This document shows positions 9,131 through 18,241 of a stretch of DNA of 64,000 bases, one piece after another. The notes under the pieces are model-generated. The model did not search any database, was not told where the DNA came from, and saw only the letters and a program-made list of their open reading frames with translations. The position numbers and the translations under genes were made by a program. The DNA is from JANQIO01 sp038746745. GTDB lineage: Bacteria; Pseudomonadota; Gammaproteobacteria; Pseudomonadales; Halieaceae. Every line of letters begins with the position of its first letter. The stretch's first letter is position 1. Location of the stretch: contig JBCDKJ010000001.1 of the NCBI GenBank assembly GCA_038746745.1, positions 124,001 through 188,000 of the forward strand, read 5' to 3'.

Positions 9131-10042
9131 ATGACCATTGAGGTGGAGGCATGCTTTGTGTATCCGCTGAAAGCTGCGGCGGCGCTGGAGGTCGAGAGCT
9201 TGCGTATTACGGCGCTTGGGCCACAGTATGACCGCAGGTGGCTCCTGGTCCGTGATGAGCCCGATCGTCGCGGTGTATTTATTACGCAGCGGGACCAGGA
9301 CTGTGAAAAGCTCGCGCTGATCAAGGCCCTGCCTACTGACGACGACGGCATACGTTTTGATACGCCGGCGGGTGACTCCCTGCAGGTCGACAAGGAAGCG
9401 CTGGCCGAATGCGACGGAGCCGCGAGCGTTTGGGATGAGCCGTGCAGAGTACTGGATGCTGGAGAAGCGGCCGCACGGTGGTTCAGTGACTTTTTAGGTA
9501 TGCCCTGCCGGCTGGTGAAGATGGACGAGAGGTTTCCTCGACCGACCGACCCCGCCTATTCGCAACCCGGTGATCAGGTCAGCTTCGCCGACAGCATGCC
9601 GCTTCTGGTCACTAACCGCGCATCTTTGGATGCATTGAACGCGCGGCTCGGGGACAAAGCGGTCGGCATGGATCGGTTCCGCCCCAACCTCGTGCTTAGA
9701 GGCGCGGAAGCCTTTGAAGAGGATGTTCTGCACGAATTGCGAATTGGGGATGCGGTGATTGAGCTTGTGCTTCCCTGCGCTCGCTGCAAGGTTCCGACCA
9801 TTGATCAGACGACCGGCAGGGTTTTGTCTAAGGAACCGGTGGCCACGCTGATAGCGACACGCAGGGGCGCCTCTGATGACTTGAAAGGCATTTTTTTCGG
9901 CCAGAATGCACTGCCAAGAGTGTTAGGTTCTATTCGTCGTGGAGATCGGGTCGAGATTTTGTCAACGCGTCCGATGCATCCAGCACTAAAAGATGTATCG
10001 CTGAGATTCGCTGGGTCGGAGGTTAATGATGTCCTTGCGTAG
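9131..10042 (+). CDS. MOSC-domain molybdenum-cofactor protein (YcbX/mARC-like)
   Basis: A 303-residue protein with the MOSC N-terminal beta-barrel (YPLKAAAALE, LGPQYDRRWLLV) and the MOSC domain (DRFRPNLVLRG at 181-191). Cysteines C216 and C219 lie in PCARCKVPTID, one of which should bind molybdenum as in mARC/YcbX reductases of N-hydroxylated compounds. The usual C-terminal 2Fe-2S ferredoxin domain of YcbX is absent, so electrons must come from a separate partner. ATG 9131 has an AAGGAG site. The gene overlaps the penicillin-acylase gene by 17 bp, so the two are probably cotranslated. Confidence 0.87.
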   Translation: MTIEVEACFVYPLKAAAALEVESLRITALGPQYDRRWLLVRDEPDRRGVFITQRDQDCEKLALIKALPTDDDGIRFDTPAGDSLQVDKEALAECDGAASVWDEPCRVLDAGEAAARWFSDFLGMPCRLVKMDERFPRPTDPAYSQPGDQVSFADSMPLLVTNRASLDALNARLGDKAVGMDRFRPNLVLRGAEAFEEDVLHELRIGDAVIELVLPCARCKVPTIDQTTGRVLSKEPVATLIATRRGASDDLKGIFFGQNALPRVLGSIRRGDRVEILSTRPMHPALKDVSLRFAGSEVNDVLA

Positions 10043-12560
10043 AGGTTTCACTGCCGCGCTTGTAATAGTGGCAGGCATCTCCCTGGTGCTGATTTTCTTC
10101 CTTAAGGGCGAGATTCCTGTCAAAGCACAGTACACGCTGGAGTCTTCCGCGCTGCAAGGTACGGTTGAAGTACTGCGGGATAACTTCGGGGTCCCGCATA
10201 TCTATGGCGATCACTCGGCAGATTTGCTGTTCGCTGTAGGCTACTCGCAGATGGAAGATCGCGCGTTTCAACTGGAAATTTTGCGCCGCGTAGGCGCCGG
10301 AGAGCTGGCTGAAGTGTTCGGCGAGGTCGCTGTGGATGCCGACATCGTTGCACGCCGCAGCAGCTATTCAGACCGGGAGATCGAGTCCATGCTCGCGGCA
10401 ATGAAGCCGGAGCATCGTGCACATCTGGAGGCTATGCTGGCCGGCATCAATCACTACGTCGCCCAAATGCAGGCGCAACCTCAGCAATATCTGCCGCTCG
10501 AGTTTCAACGTCTCGATATAGAACCTCGCCCCTATACCGTAACCGATCTTGTTGACGCTTTAAGCATCGTCGTCCGGGTTTTCGGCTCCTCTGGCGGCTA
10601 TGAGCTCAAAAACCAGACCATGCTTGATGATCTCATTGCCCTGCACGGTGAATCCAACGGCCGCACCCTGTTTAACGACGTTATGGTGCTTACAGATCCT
10701 GATGCATATGCTTTTACCGCGCAGGATGAAGGCAGATCGGAAGCGCAAGTGGCAATGAACGACGCTACGGCGCAGTCCCCGGCGCCTGACAGTATTCGAA
10801 TTGCCGCAAACCAATTCAGTCAACGCCTGCAGCGGTACGAGAGTGCTCTGGCACTGGCTGGTCTGACCAGAGGTGCAAGTCGCAGCCTGGTGGTAGGCCC
10901 GGAGCGATCAGTCACAGGTAACGTTCTCATGATGCAAGCCACCGCCGATGGACATGAGGTACACATTGAGGGGGCTGGTATGAAAGTCGCGGGCCTGAGC
11001 CTCGCACCCTTTGGTCTGCCGATCATGGGTCGGGGCCGTGATTTTGGCTGGCTGATTACCACCGGGGAGCAGGACACCAAAGATATTTATGTAGAGCAGC
11101 TACACCCGCAAGACAAACATCGGTACTGGTTTGAGGGTGAGTGGCGCGACATGGATGTCCGAATCGAGCGTATTAAAGTCGCCGGGGGCGATGATGTCGA
11201 ACTCGAGGTTGCACGGACCGTACATGGAGAGGTAGTAGAGTGGGACACAGACAACCGTCGAGCCTACGCCTTACGCTGGGCCATCTGGGGACAGGAGCTG
11301 GAGGCATGGTCCAGTTTTCTGAATATTGCCCGTGCGCCGTCACGGGAGGCGATATCCAACATCATCAGCGCGGGGCTGCCGGGGAGCGTAAATATCTCGG
11401 TGGGAGGGGAAGACGGCCACATCCAGAGTTGGCAGGTGGGCCGCATTCCTATCCGCGCTGATGGCGTAGATCCTCGCCTACCGACGCCTGGCACCGGTGA
11501 ATTTGAATGGGAGGGTTTCGTTGCTCCCGCGGACTTGCCGAGCATTGCCAACCCCGAGCGCGGTTATCTGGTGGTCTGGAACAACAAGCCCGCAGCCAAC
11601 ACCCTGTATGGTGACGGGGCACGCTGGGGCAAGCATTTTCGAACCTATTTGCCGCTGAGACTCCTCGACCGTGACGACAGTATCTCCATAGAGGATCTGC
11701 GGGAGATTAATCGCACGCTGGCACATTCCTGGGGCAGCGTCGATTTGCAGACAACGGATCCGGCATACTTCTTACCTTTCTTGGACGAAGCGCTGGCGGA
11801 GTATCCTGACCCGAAGCGCGCCCAATTGGTCGATACCATTCGGCTGTGGGACGGCACCTACGTCGATAAAGATCGGGATGGGAATTACGATCATCCTGGC
11901 TTGCTGATATACAGCACCTGGCGTCGCATAGCCATGGATACCCTCTTTAGCGATGATCTGGGTGAGTGGCATTACAAGTTCGATGCGGATGTTTATATCA
12001 AGTACGGCACCAGCCTGCTGCTGCGTGCTCTTGAGGGTGAGGACGCTGGCTTGCCCACTGTGTGGGACTTTCTAAACGGTTCGAGTCGCTCCCAAGTCAT
12101 CACCAGGACATTAAACGAAACATGGCGTGAGCTGGAAGCGCTTGCTGGGAAAGACCCTGCTGAATGGCGCCAGCCTGTGTACTGGCGCTATCAGGGGCTG
12201 GAGGCCCTCAGCGAAGCTGACAGCGACAGGCCTGCCCCATCCGAAACATCTTTCGTTCGTTCAACCGGCTACACTGGCGCTGGGGTTACGCTTGGATACC
12301 TCGATGCGGCAATACCGCACAATGGCGCACCGGACTGGATGGCGATAATGGAAATAGCGCCGGGCGCCGAAGGGCATATGGAAACCGCAACGCCCGCCGG
12401 TGGTCAGTGCTGGTTTATCGACTATCGTCTTCGCGCCTGCCGGCACCTGGCTGATCAAGTCACGCGACACCAGGACCTCAATTTAAAAGTACTTCCGCTA
12501 CAGCGTAGAGAGGTGGAAACGGTGGTGGAGTCGACCCTCACGATGCTGCCGTTGAGGTGA
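10026..12560 (+). CDS. Penicillin-acylase-family Ntn amidohydrolase
   Basis: An 844-residue membrane-anchored or exported hydrolase of the penicillin G / N-acyl-homoserine-lactone acylase family. A hydrophobic segment at 8-26 is followed by the alpha-chain motifs (VEVLRDNFGVPHIYG, YSQMEDRAFQLE). The nucleophile is probably Ser285 in RGAS-RSLVVGP, where autocleavage would create the beta chain. The Asn that usually follows this Ser is Arg here. PFGLPIMGRGRDFGW and NRTLAHSWGS match later family landmarks. GGAGG lies 3 bp before ATG 10026 and 6 bp before ATG 10029, so the latter may be used. It could cleave acylated amino acids, AHL signals or beta-lactams; the substrate is not readable. Confidence 0.88.
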   Translation: MMSLRRGFTAALVIVAGISLVLIFFLKGEIPVKAQYTLESSALQGTVEVLRDNFGVPHIYGDHSADLLFAVGYSQMEDRAFQLEILRRVGAGELAEVFGEVAVDADIVARRSSYSDREIESMLAAMKPEHRAHLEAMLAGINHYVAQMQAQPQQYLPLEFQRLDIEPRPYTVTDLVDALSIVVRVFGSSGGYELKNQTMLDDLIALHGESNGRTLFNDVMVLTDPDAYAFTAQDEGRSEAQVAMNDATAQSPAPDSIRIAANQFSQRLQRYESALALAGLTRGASRSLVVGPERSVTGNVLMMQATADGHEVHIEGAGMKVAGLSLAPFGLPIMGRGRDFGWLITTGEQDTKDIYVEQLHPQDKHRYWFEGEWRDMDVRIERIKVAGGDDVELEVARTVHGEVVEWDTDNRRAYALRWAIWGQELEAWSSFLNIARAPSREAISNIISAGLPGSVNISVGGEDGHIQSWQVGRIPIRADGVDPRLPTPGTGEFEWEGFVAPADLPSIANPERGYLVVWNNKPAANTLYGDGARWGKHFRTYLPLRLLDRDDSISIEDLREINRTLAHSWGSVDLQTTDPAYFLPFLDEALAEYPDPKRAQLVDTIRLWDGTYVDKDRDGNYDHPGLLIYSTWRRIAMDTLFSDDLGEWHYKFDADVYIKYGTSLLLRALEGEDAGLPTVWDFLNGSSRSQVITRTLNETWRELEALAGKDPAEWRQPVYWRYQGLEALSEADSDRPAPSETSFVRSTGYTGAGVTLGYLDAAIPHNGAPDWMAIMEIAPGAEGHMETATPAGGQCWFIDYRLRACRHLADQVTRHQDLNLKVLPLQRREVETVVESTLTMLPLR

Positions 12561-12612
12561 TCGGAAAAACTCAATTGATATGTCCGTCTGAGCGCTCTCT
12601 TCTGTTCATACA

Positions 12613-12675
12613 ACCGCCCCAGCGTCTCACATGACCGCCACAGCGTCTCATATGGCGGCCCCAGCGTCAGTATTC
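12613..12675. repeat. Tandem 21-bp repeat, 3 copies, over the RND gene's 3' end
   Basis: Three degenerate 21-bp units sharing the core CCCCAGCGTC lie between the convergent penicillin-acylase and RND genes. The second unit contains the RND stop codon (12648-12650), so the last RND codons are repeat-derived. Confidence 0.8.
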
Positions 12676-15600
12676 GGCGACCGATCGGTTAATGCTGCCA
12701 CGATAAACACGCTGCCCGCCAAGCTAAACACCATAGCGCCAACAAGAACTGCAGCCATACCTCGATACATCTCTGCTCCAACGCCTGGAGAGAGCATGAG
12801 CGGCATCATGCCAAGTATCGACGTGAGCGCTGAGATATAGATAGGCCTGGAACGGGCTGCTACAGCGTTGTGCAAAGCCTCTGCCGCACCGAGCCCGGAT
12901 GCAACAGCGTCGCGGCGCTCAGCAACGATGAGGATTGCATTATTCAAAACCAGCCCCGCTGCAATCACAAAGCCGATAATTGTCAAAATATCTAATGCCA
13001 CAGTGCTAAACAAATTCATAAGCCAGACTGCGCACGCGCCGCCAAATAGTGCGATGGGTAAGGTCAGTAAGATATCTAGCGCGCAGCGCAGTGAGTTGAA
13101 GGTCAACGTTAAAGCAATTGTCAGCCCCAGCAATGCCAGCAATACAACAATGCCCATGCGGTACATGGCCTGCTCAAATTCATCAGCGCTGCCCCTAAAA
13201 CTCACATGCATTTGGCTTTCCGCTAGTCTGTCCGAAAAGTCCTGAGCGACAAGCGCACGCAGTTCCTGGACAACGGAGCCAAGAGCCCTATCGGGCGGCG
13301 GCGTAATCTGCAGCCTCACTGTGCTCTGACCGTCAAGCCGAAGGATTGTGCTGGGCCCCTTCTGCTCGGCAAAGTCCGTCAGTGTTCCTAGATTGATGCT
13401 TTCCCCACTCGGGGCTAGCACCTGTAGCTGCGCAAACTCTTCGTGGTTCTCCCAGGTTGGGCCTCGTAGATACATGTCGTAAGTGTTCAAGCCATCAATA
13501 AATTCTCCTGCGTACAATCCACCGCTGTATGCAGTAACAACATCACCGAGGGTTTCCTTGCTGAAGCCAAAATCCTTCTCTGCGACGGATGCAGGAGACA
13601 CCACCAGTAGAGGCGCATCGTCTACGGCTGGCGGGATAATTCGAATACCCTTTGCGATATCGCGTCGTATGACGGCATCCCTTATTGCAACAGCAATGCG
13701 CTGCATACCGCTGAGGTCAGTACCGTGAATGTTGAGCTCAATCTCTTTCGAGCCCGTAGATCGAAAAAAAATCATAGGCTCTTGAGCCACAAATGCAGAG
13801 ACCTCTACGAGATCAGTAAAGATCTGCTCCTCAAAGGCGGTAATCAGTTCGTCCAGTTGCTCTGGCAGCTCAGGATAGGCGACGATAAATGCGAAATCGG
13901 ACGATACCACGAGGTTGTACGACCTGATCGGTATTGGTGAATCGGCTTCCAGGTAAGGGGCAAGTCGCGCATTTAATACATCAGCCACCTCGCCTCGCAG
14001 CGTCCTGGTGTTTTTTCCAACCGGCAGATTTATGGATGCACGCATATAGACATCACCGGCGTTGGGAAGAAGCTCTCTCTCGGGAAGCATCGCTGGGATC
14101 ATTGCCAAAGGTGCGGCGACAAGCAGCAGCAGGAGCACAATGCGCTTGGCTTTTGTGTCGCTGGCAGAAGTTACAGTGCGGGCCAGGCTCTGCCAGTAGT
14201 CGGAGGCGCGGCTGCCGGCTGTCTGCCCGCGAAATACTTTTATCAGTAGAGGCAGAATCAGCATGGCGACTACAAATGAAACGGTCATTGCCAGCACCAT
14301 GGTTAGAGCGAGGTCAGCGAGGAGATTGCCCACGTCTCCATCAAACCCTGCAATCGGAATAAAAATGAGCAGCGTCGTCAGGGTTGATGCGAACAAGGCT
14401 TTCGCGACTTTACGTACAGCCCTATTGATGGCCGCGGTTAGTAGCACTGAACCGGTGCTTTCACTCTCAATAGCTTCCAGCACGACAACGGCGGCATCAA
14501 TAATCAGGCCGACCGACAAAGCCAAACCTGCTAAAGAAATGACATTCAGGCTGGTGCCCGTTAGCGATAGGAGAAACAGCGTCAAAAAAATTGATGCTGG
14601 CACTGTTGCGATTACTACAAGTGCTGAGGAATGGCGTCGCAGAAAGTAAAAAAGTACGAGGTAGACCAGCGTGATTCCCAACAACATATTATAGAGAACA
14701 CTGTTAATGGCGCGCTCGATGTTGTTTGTAGAGTCAAAGCTCAGACCAAGTTCAAGCCCTAAAGGCGCCAGTTCTCCAGCATTCAGTTCCTGAACACGCA
14801 GCTTGATTTCCTGAAGTACCTCAAAGGAGTTGACGCCTCTGCCCCGCAAAAGCCGCAAGTAATACGCCTCGCTCCCGCTCTTATACGTGATGTTTTGCGC
14901 CGGAGCATAGTCATCAACAATGTCTGCCACATCCCCAAGATATATCGGTCTCTCCTCTCGCCAGGCAATGACGGTCTGCGAAAGGTTTCTCTTCAAAGGC
15001 TGATTTTTAAACCGCAGCGCAACCCGATTTCTGCCAAGGTCGATCACGCCGCCACTTTTGTCACGTAATCCCGCTACGGCCTGCTGCAAATCTGCCACGG
15101 TAATGCCCACCTGGCTCATAGCAAATGGGTCGAACTGAATCCAAAGAACCTTATCTCGAGCAGAAAATGTGTCGTCCACCCTGCTCACGCCCGGCAGGCT
15201 AAGTAGTGCTGGGACAACGATGTTTCGCGCTGCTTCATCCTTCTGTGAAAAGTTAACCCTGCGCCCCTTTTTCGCATACAACAAAAGAGTGGCCACTGTT
15301 GCTGATTCGCTGATACCGTCTTGTACGATTTCTGCTTCTGTAGCATCTGTCGGCCAGCTCTTGATCTGGTTGAGCCTGGCGCCCGTGGCCACGAGAGAGG
15401 CCAGCGGATCTGCGCTGTCTTCAAATAGCAGAGTGGTGGAGACGCTGCCGGTCGTAACCCGCGACTCCATTTTTTTGAGCGCTGGCAGCGTTGAGAGTGC
15501 ATTCTCCAACTGCACCGCCATCTGCCTCTCTACATCCTGTGGAGAGTTTTGTTGCCACGAGGCTTCAATCTCGATTTCTGTCTGATCAGCGGTGGGCAGC

Positions 15601-15701
15601 AGTTGCACGGGCATATTAAAAGCCTCCACTATCCCTGCCAGTGCGAGCAGCAAGTACATCGACAGAATGATTCGCCGATACTTGAAACAGAAATCCATCA
15701 T
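12648..15701 (-). CDS. RND-superfamily efflux transporter
   Basis: A 1017-residue inner-membrane RND pump. It has the usual 12-helix plan: TM1 near residues 8-27, a large periplasmic loop (VERQMAVQLENALSTL, LPGVSRVDDTF), TM2-6, a second loop and TM7-12. TM4 reads LSVGLIIDAAVVVLE, with one Asp where typical HAE1 pumps have two; this and the moderate similarity to AcrB-type pumps make the substrate unclear. Its ATGATG start overlaps the adaptor stop codon (TGA). It is the last gene of a five-gene minus-strand set headed by a zinc-type COG0523 GTPase. No outer-membrane TolC-type gene is nearby. Confidence 0.9.
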   Translation of the reverse strand: MMDFCFKYRRIILSMYLLLALAGIVEAFNMPVQLLPTADQTEIEIEASWQQNSPQDVERQMAVQLENALSTLPALKKMESRVTTGSVSTTLLFEDSADPLASLVATGARLNQIKSWPTDATEAEIVQDGISESATVATLLLYAKKGRRVNFSQKDEAARNIVVPALLSLPGVSRVDDTFSARDKVLWIQFDPFAMSQVGITVADLQQAVAGLRDKSGGVIDLGRNRVALRFKNQPLKRNLSQTVIAWREERPIYLGDVADIVDDYAPAQNITYKSGSEAYYLRLLRGRGVNSFEVLQEIKLRVQELNAGELAPLGLELGLSFDSTNNIERAINSVLYNMLLGITLVYLVLFYFLRRHSSALVVIATVPASIFLTLFLLSLTGTSLNVISLAGLALSVGLIIDAAVVVLEAIESESTGSVLLTAAINRAVRKVAKALFASTLTTLLIFIPIAGFDGDVGNLLADLALTMVLAMTVSFVVAMLILPLLIKVFRGQTAGSRASDYWQSLARTVTSASDTKAKRIVLLLLLVAAPLAMIPAMLPERELLPNAGDVYMRASINLPVGKNTRTLRGEVADVLNARLAPYLEADSPIPIRSYNLVVSSDFAFIVAYPELPEQLDELITAFEEQIFTDLVEVSAFVAQEPMIFFRSTGSKEIELNIHGTDLSGMQRIAVAIRDAVIRRDIAKGIRIIPPAVDDAPLLVVSPASVAEKDFGFSKETLGDVVTAYSGGLYAGEFIDGLNTYDMYLRGPTWENHEEFAQLQVLAPSGESINLGTLTDFAEQKGPSTILRLDGQSTVRLQITPPPDRALGSVVQELRALVAQDFSDRLAESQMHVSFRGSADEFEQAMYRMGIVVLLALLGLTIALTLTFNSLRCALDILLTLPIALFGGACAVWLMNLFSTVALDILTIIGFVIAAGLVLNNAILIVAERRDAVASGLGAAEALHNAVAARSRPIYISALTSILGMMPLMLSPGVGAEMYRGMAAVLVGAMVFSLAGSVFIVAALTDRSPNTDAGAAI

Positions 15702-16792
15702 CTGCCGGCAGGCTTGCGCCCCTCTGATAAAAGGCTCGCAAACTGCGCTTTCAGGGTCTCAGTGAGATCTTCTGCAATCCGAATGGGTTGGTCTTGGTCA
15801 GCGCTGAGTTCACCGCGTATCAGCACCCTGTCTCCCTCATCAAATTCTCCGGTCACGCCTGTAAATGGCCCTTTCTGCGCCCGTGGCTCGACCTGTCTGA
15901 AGGTGACATTTTGGTCCGCATCAATAACCGCTACGCGATAAACGCCCTTATAGTTGGCGATCGCGTCACGATGAAGCCAGGACACTTGTTCCTGAGGTGC
16001 GAAATGCAGAATTACAGGTCGCACTGCAAGATGGCCAATGTTCAGGTCTGACGCATCATGCTCTGCTGTGACCAAAGTGACTGAGGCACGCCCAGTAGGG
16101 ATCACAGTCTCCACCCTCAGCGGCCGTTGTCCAGGACCTGCAGTCACGAAGGAGTCCGCTGCTAGCTCCTCTGCTTCTTTCAGGGGCAGGGTTAACCAGT
16201 ACTGCGCCGCAGACATATCAACTGCAGTAAGCAGAGGCTCGCCGGTCTCAAGATATTCCCCAATATTGGTATGCCGCTCGATGACCGTTCCCTGACGTAC
16301 AGCAACAGTCGTCAGGTCTGCCAATGATTGCTGCATGCGCTTTACACCAAGGTGCTGCGCATCAAGCCTTGCTTGGGAACGTCGTAATGCCAGCCTTCGG
16401 GTTTTGGCTTCCTGCGCTGACACCGTGTTGGATCGAACGAGAGCTTCCAGGTTGTCGACGTCCAGTTTTGCGATATCCCTTTCGGCCTCTAATTCCTGTG
16501 CGAGTGATTCGTTCCGCTGCATCGAAAGTTGCAATAGCTCATTTTTCTGATCCGCGAGCGTGTCTCCCACACTGAAGCGGCGTCCGACGCTCAAAATCGA
16601 TGTAACCGTACCGTCGCTTCGCGCCTTATACTCGATAAGATAGCGACTTTTGAGTGTCGCATTGGTTCGATACTGCTTTTCAGAAGGCGCGAGCCAGGGC
16701 CTATGCACGACAACTGCCGTGTCGCTCATGGCATTAAGGCTGTGAAGCAGCATGCAACACGCGCAGAGCGCTTTTATGGTTGTTTTTATCAT
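15698..16792 (-). CDS. HlyD/AcrA-type membrane fusion protein for the adjacent RND pump
   Basis: A periplasmic adaptor of about 364 residues. ATG 16792 opens a plausible signal peptide (MIKTTIKALCACCMLL, cleaved near NAMSDTA). The open frame continues upstream to a TTG at 16912 with no secretory logic, so I use the ATG, although its ribosome site is poor. Next come a lipoyl-like half (YKARSDGTVTSILSVGRRFSVGDTL), an alpha-helical hairpin near residues 80-150, and a barrel domain. The stop overlaps the RND start by 4 bp. An 82-bp gap separates it from the small upstream gene and might hold a weak internal promoter. Confidence 0.86.
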   Translation of the reverse strand: MIKTTIKALCACCMLLHSLNAMSDTAVVVHRPWLAPSEKQYRTNATLKSRYLIEYKARSDGTVTSILSVGRRFSVGDTLADQKNELLQLSMQRNESLAQELEAERDIAKLDVDNLEALVRSNTVSAQEAKTRRLALRRSQARLDAQHLGVKRMQQSLADLTTVAVRQGTVIERHTNIGEYLETGEPLLTAVDMSAAQYWLTLPLKEAEELAADSFVTAGPGQRPLRVETVIPTGRASVTLVTAEHDASDLNIGHLAVRPVILHFAPQEQVSWLHRDAIANYKGVYRVAVIDADQNVTFRQVEPRAQKGPFTGVTGEFDEGDRVLIRGELSADQDQPIRIAEDLTETLKAQFASLLSEGRKPAGR

Positions 16793-16874
16793 CAAGGAGA
16801 CAGCGTAATGAAAAAGTGCCCTTCTCGTGGTGGGACAAGTGATTGTAAGGGCCTTATTTTGCTGGGACTTTCGC

Positions 16875-17120
16875 TTATTTAGTAGTCGGTTCGCCCCCCG
16901 TCGCCGGCGCAATCAGTGTGGAAACATTGGATAGGAACCAGGCAGACGCGGCGAATAATTGCAGCCAGTCTCCGGTTGAGCTGATTCCGTAGCTGAATAC
17001 GCTCGCCATCCAGCACAAACTAGCAGCAGTCTGGCCAAGCCAGGCGGGACTCAGGGCACGTTTCAGTCTTGCTGCTCTTGAAGTGACGACCATGTCTGGA
17101 TGTTCTTTAATCGTTAGCAT
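16875..17120 (-). CDS. Small two-helix membrane protein, unknown function
   Basis: An 81-residue protein with a basic N-terminal third and two hydrophobic segments (about 26-46 and 51-71). I recognise no family. ATG 17120 overlaps the oxidoreductase stop in the arrangement ATGCTAA, which suggests translational coupling; an in-frame upstream opening at 17168 would lie wholly inside the previous gene. Its place between a flavoenzyme and an efflux adaptor suggests a membrane component of the same system, but no function should be assigned. Confidence 0.68.
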   Translation of the reverse strand: MLTIKEHPDMVVTSRAARLKRALSPAWLGQTAASLCWMASVFSYGISSTGDWLQLFAASAWFLSNVSTLIAPATGGEPTTK

Positions 17121-18241
17121 ACGCACTCCTCGCCACAGCAGGACAGGTCGTCGAGGTACATGCCCCACAACCTGTAGGTTTCCAGTTCTTCGGCGGGCAG
17201 GCCAAGCGCGCTGGCAATCGCTTTTGCCACGACGGCGAAGCGCTGTCGATACTTGTAGATAAAACAGAACACCTGATTATCGTGTCGAACTGCGGGCCCG
17301 CAGAGAAATAGGCCCGGTGAGACTGTTGACTCGTCTCTGTCGTTGAGCAGCGGATAGCCGTCCTCGCGCAGCTCGAAAAGATCGGCTACCAGCGTGTGGC
17401 TACCTTCAAATCCGGCAGCCAGAACGGGGGCGGTCTCGGTATGAAGCTGCTCACCAACGGATGTTGTCACCGTGTAGCCGGCGTCAGACTGCTCTACCGA
17501 TGCAATCGACGTGTATGCGTGCAACTCAACCTGCTCACTGAACCAGTCCTCCTGCATCCGCTCTAGCGTGTGGGGCGACAGCGTGATGCTGGGATCGGAA
17601 CTGGTGCTCTCCCAGGGACAGCTGCGGTCAAAGACACGCACCATTTTGTCGCGATAAGCCAGGTGATACGCCGCATCGATTCCGCTCTCATAGCCACCAA
17701 TAACGATAATGTCGTTGCCATCGACATCGTCATAACTGCCTATGGTCGCAGTGTGCTGGCACAACTCACTCCCTGGAAAGAGCAGCGTGCGTGGATACTG
17801 GAATTCACCAGCCGCCCAGATCACATGCTTCGCGAATAACACTGACTCTGCTGTATAGACGGAGAACCCCCCGCCCGGTTCCTTCTCTATGCGCATAACA
17901 TCCGTCTGCTCGCGGATGGGTAGGGAGAAATGGTCTGCTATAGCCCCCAGATGCGCTGCATAGTCATGACCGGTAGGGTGTTCCCTTTGCAGGCTATAGC
18001 CTGGTGAGACGCCTATCGCTATCGAATTCAGGTCCAACATGCCGATTGAATTGGTTGGAAACGAGGGAGTAATAAACTGGGTTTCGGCAGGCCACGCAGC
18101 AAAGGACGACCCCGCCCAGTTACGTTCCAAAACCACTAAGTCATCAATACCCGCGTGTATCAGGGCAATCGCCACCCCGATTCCCGCCGCACCGGCGCCG
18201 ACGATAATGACATCGTGGTTCCAGTCGTCGTTCGCGTTCAT
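17114..18241 (-). CDS. FAD-dependent NAD(P)-binding oxidoreductase with Cys-rich C-terminus
   Basis: A 375-residue flavoprotein of the pyridine-nucleotide-disulphide / flavin-monooxygenase-like group. The FAD Rossmann motif is VGAGAAGIG (about 15-23), and the second dinucleotide motif is VIGGYESGIDAA (about 179-190). CPWESTSSD and FLCGPAVRHD follow. The last ten residues contain four cysteines (CCGEECVC), a potential metal or redox site. The start overlaps the GTPase stop by 4 bp (ATGA). Encoded between a zinc-type COG0523 GTPase and a pump, it may be a metal-linked oxidoreductase; the substrate is unknown. Confidence 0.86.
   Translation of the reverse strand: MNANDDWNHDVIIVGAGAAGIGVAIALIHAGIDDLVVLERNWAGSSFAAWPAETQFITPSFPTNSIGMLDLNSIAIGVSPGYSLQREHPTGHDYAAHLGAIADHFSLPIREQTDVMRIEKEPGGGFSVYTAESVLFAKHVIWAAGEFQYPRTLLFPGSELCQHTATIGSYDDVDGNDIIVIGGYESGIDAAYHLAYRDKMVRVFDRSCPWESTSSDPSITLSPHTLERMQEDWFSEQVELHAYTSIASVEQSDAGYTVTTSVGEQLHTETAPVLAAGFEGSHTLVADLFELREDGYPLLNDRDESTVSPGLFLCGPAVRHDNQVFCFIYKYRQRFAVVAKAIASALGLPAEELETYRLWGMYLDDLSCCGEECVC

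Noticed and set aside
13934..14362. Plus-strand open frame of 142 codons inside the RND gene
   Set aside because: The opposite strand encodes a full RND pump with family motifs; this frame has none.
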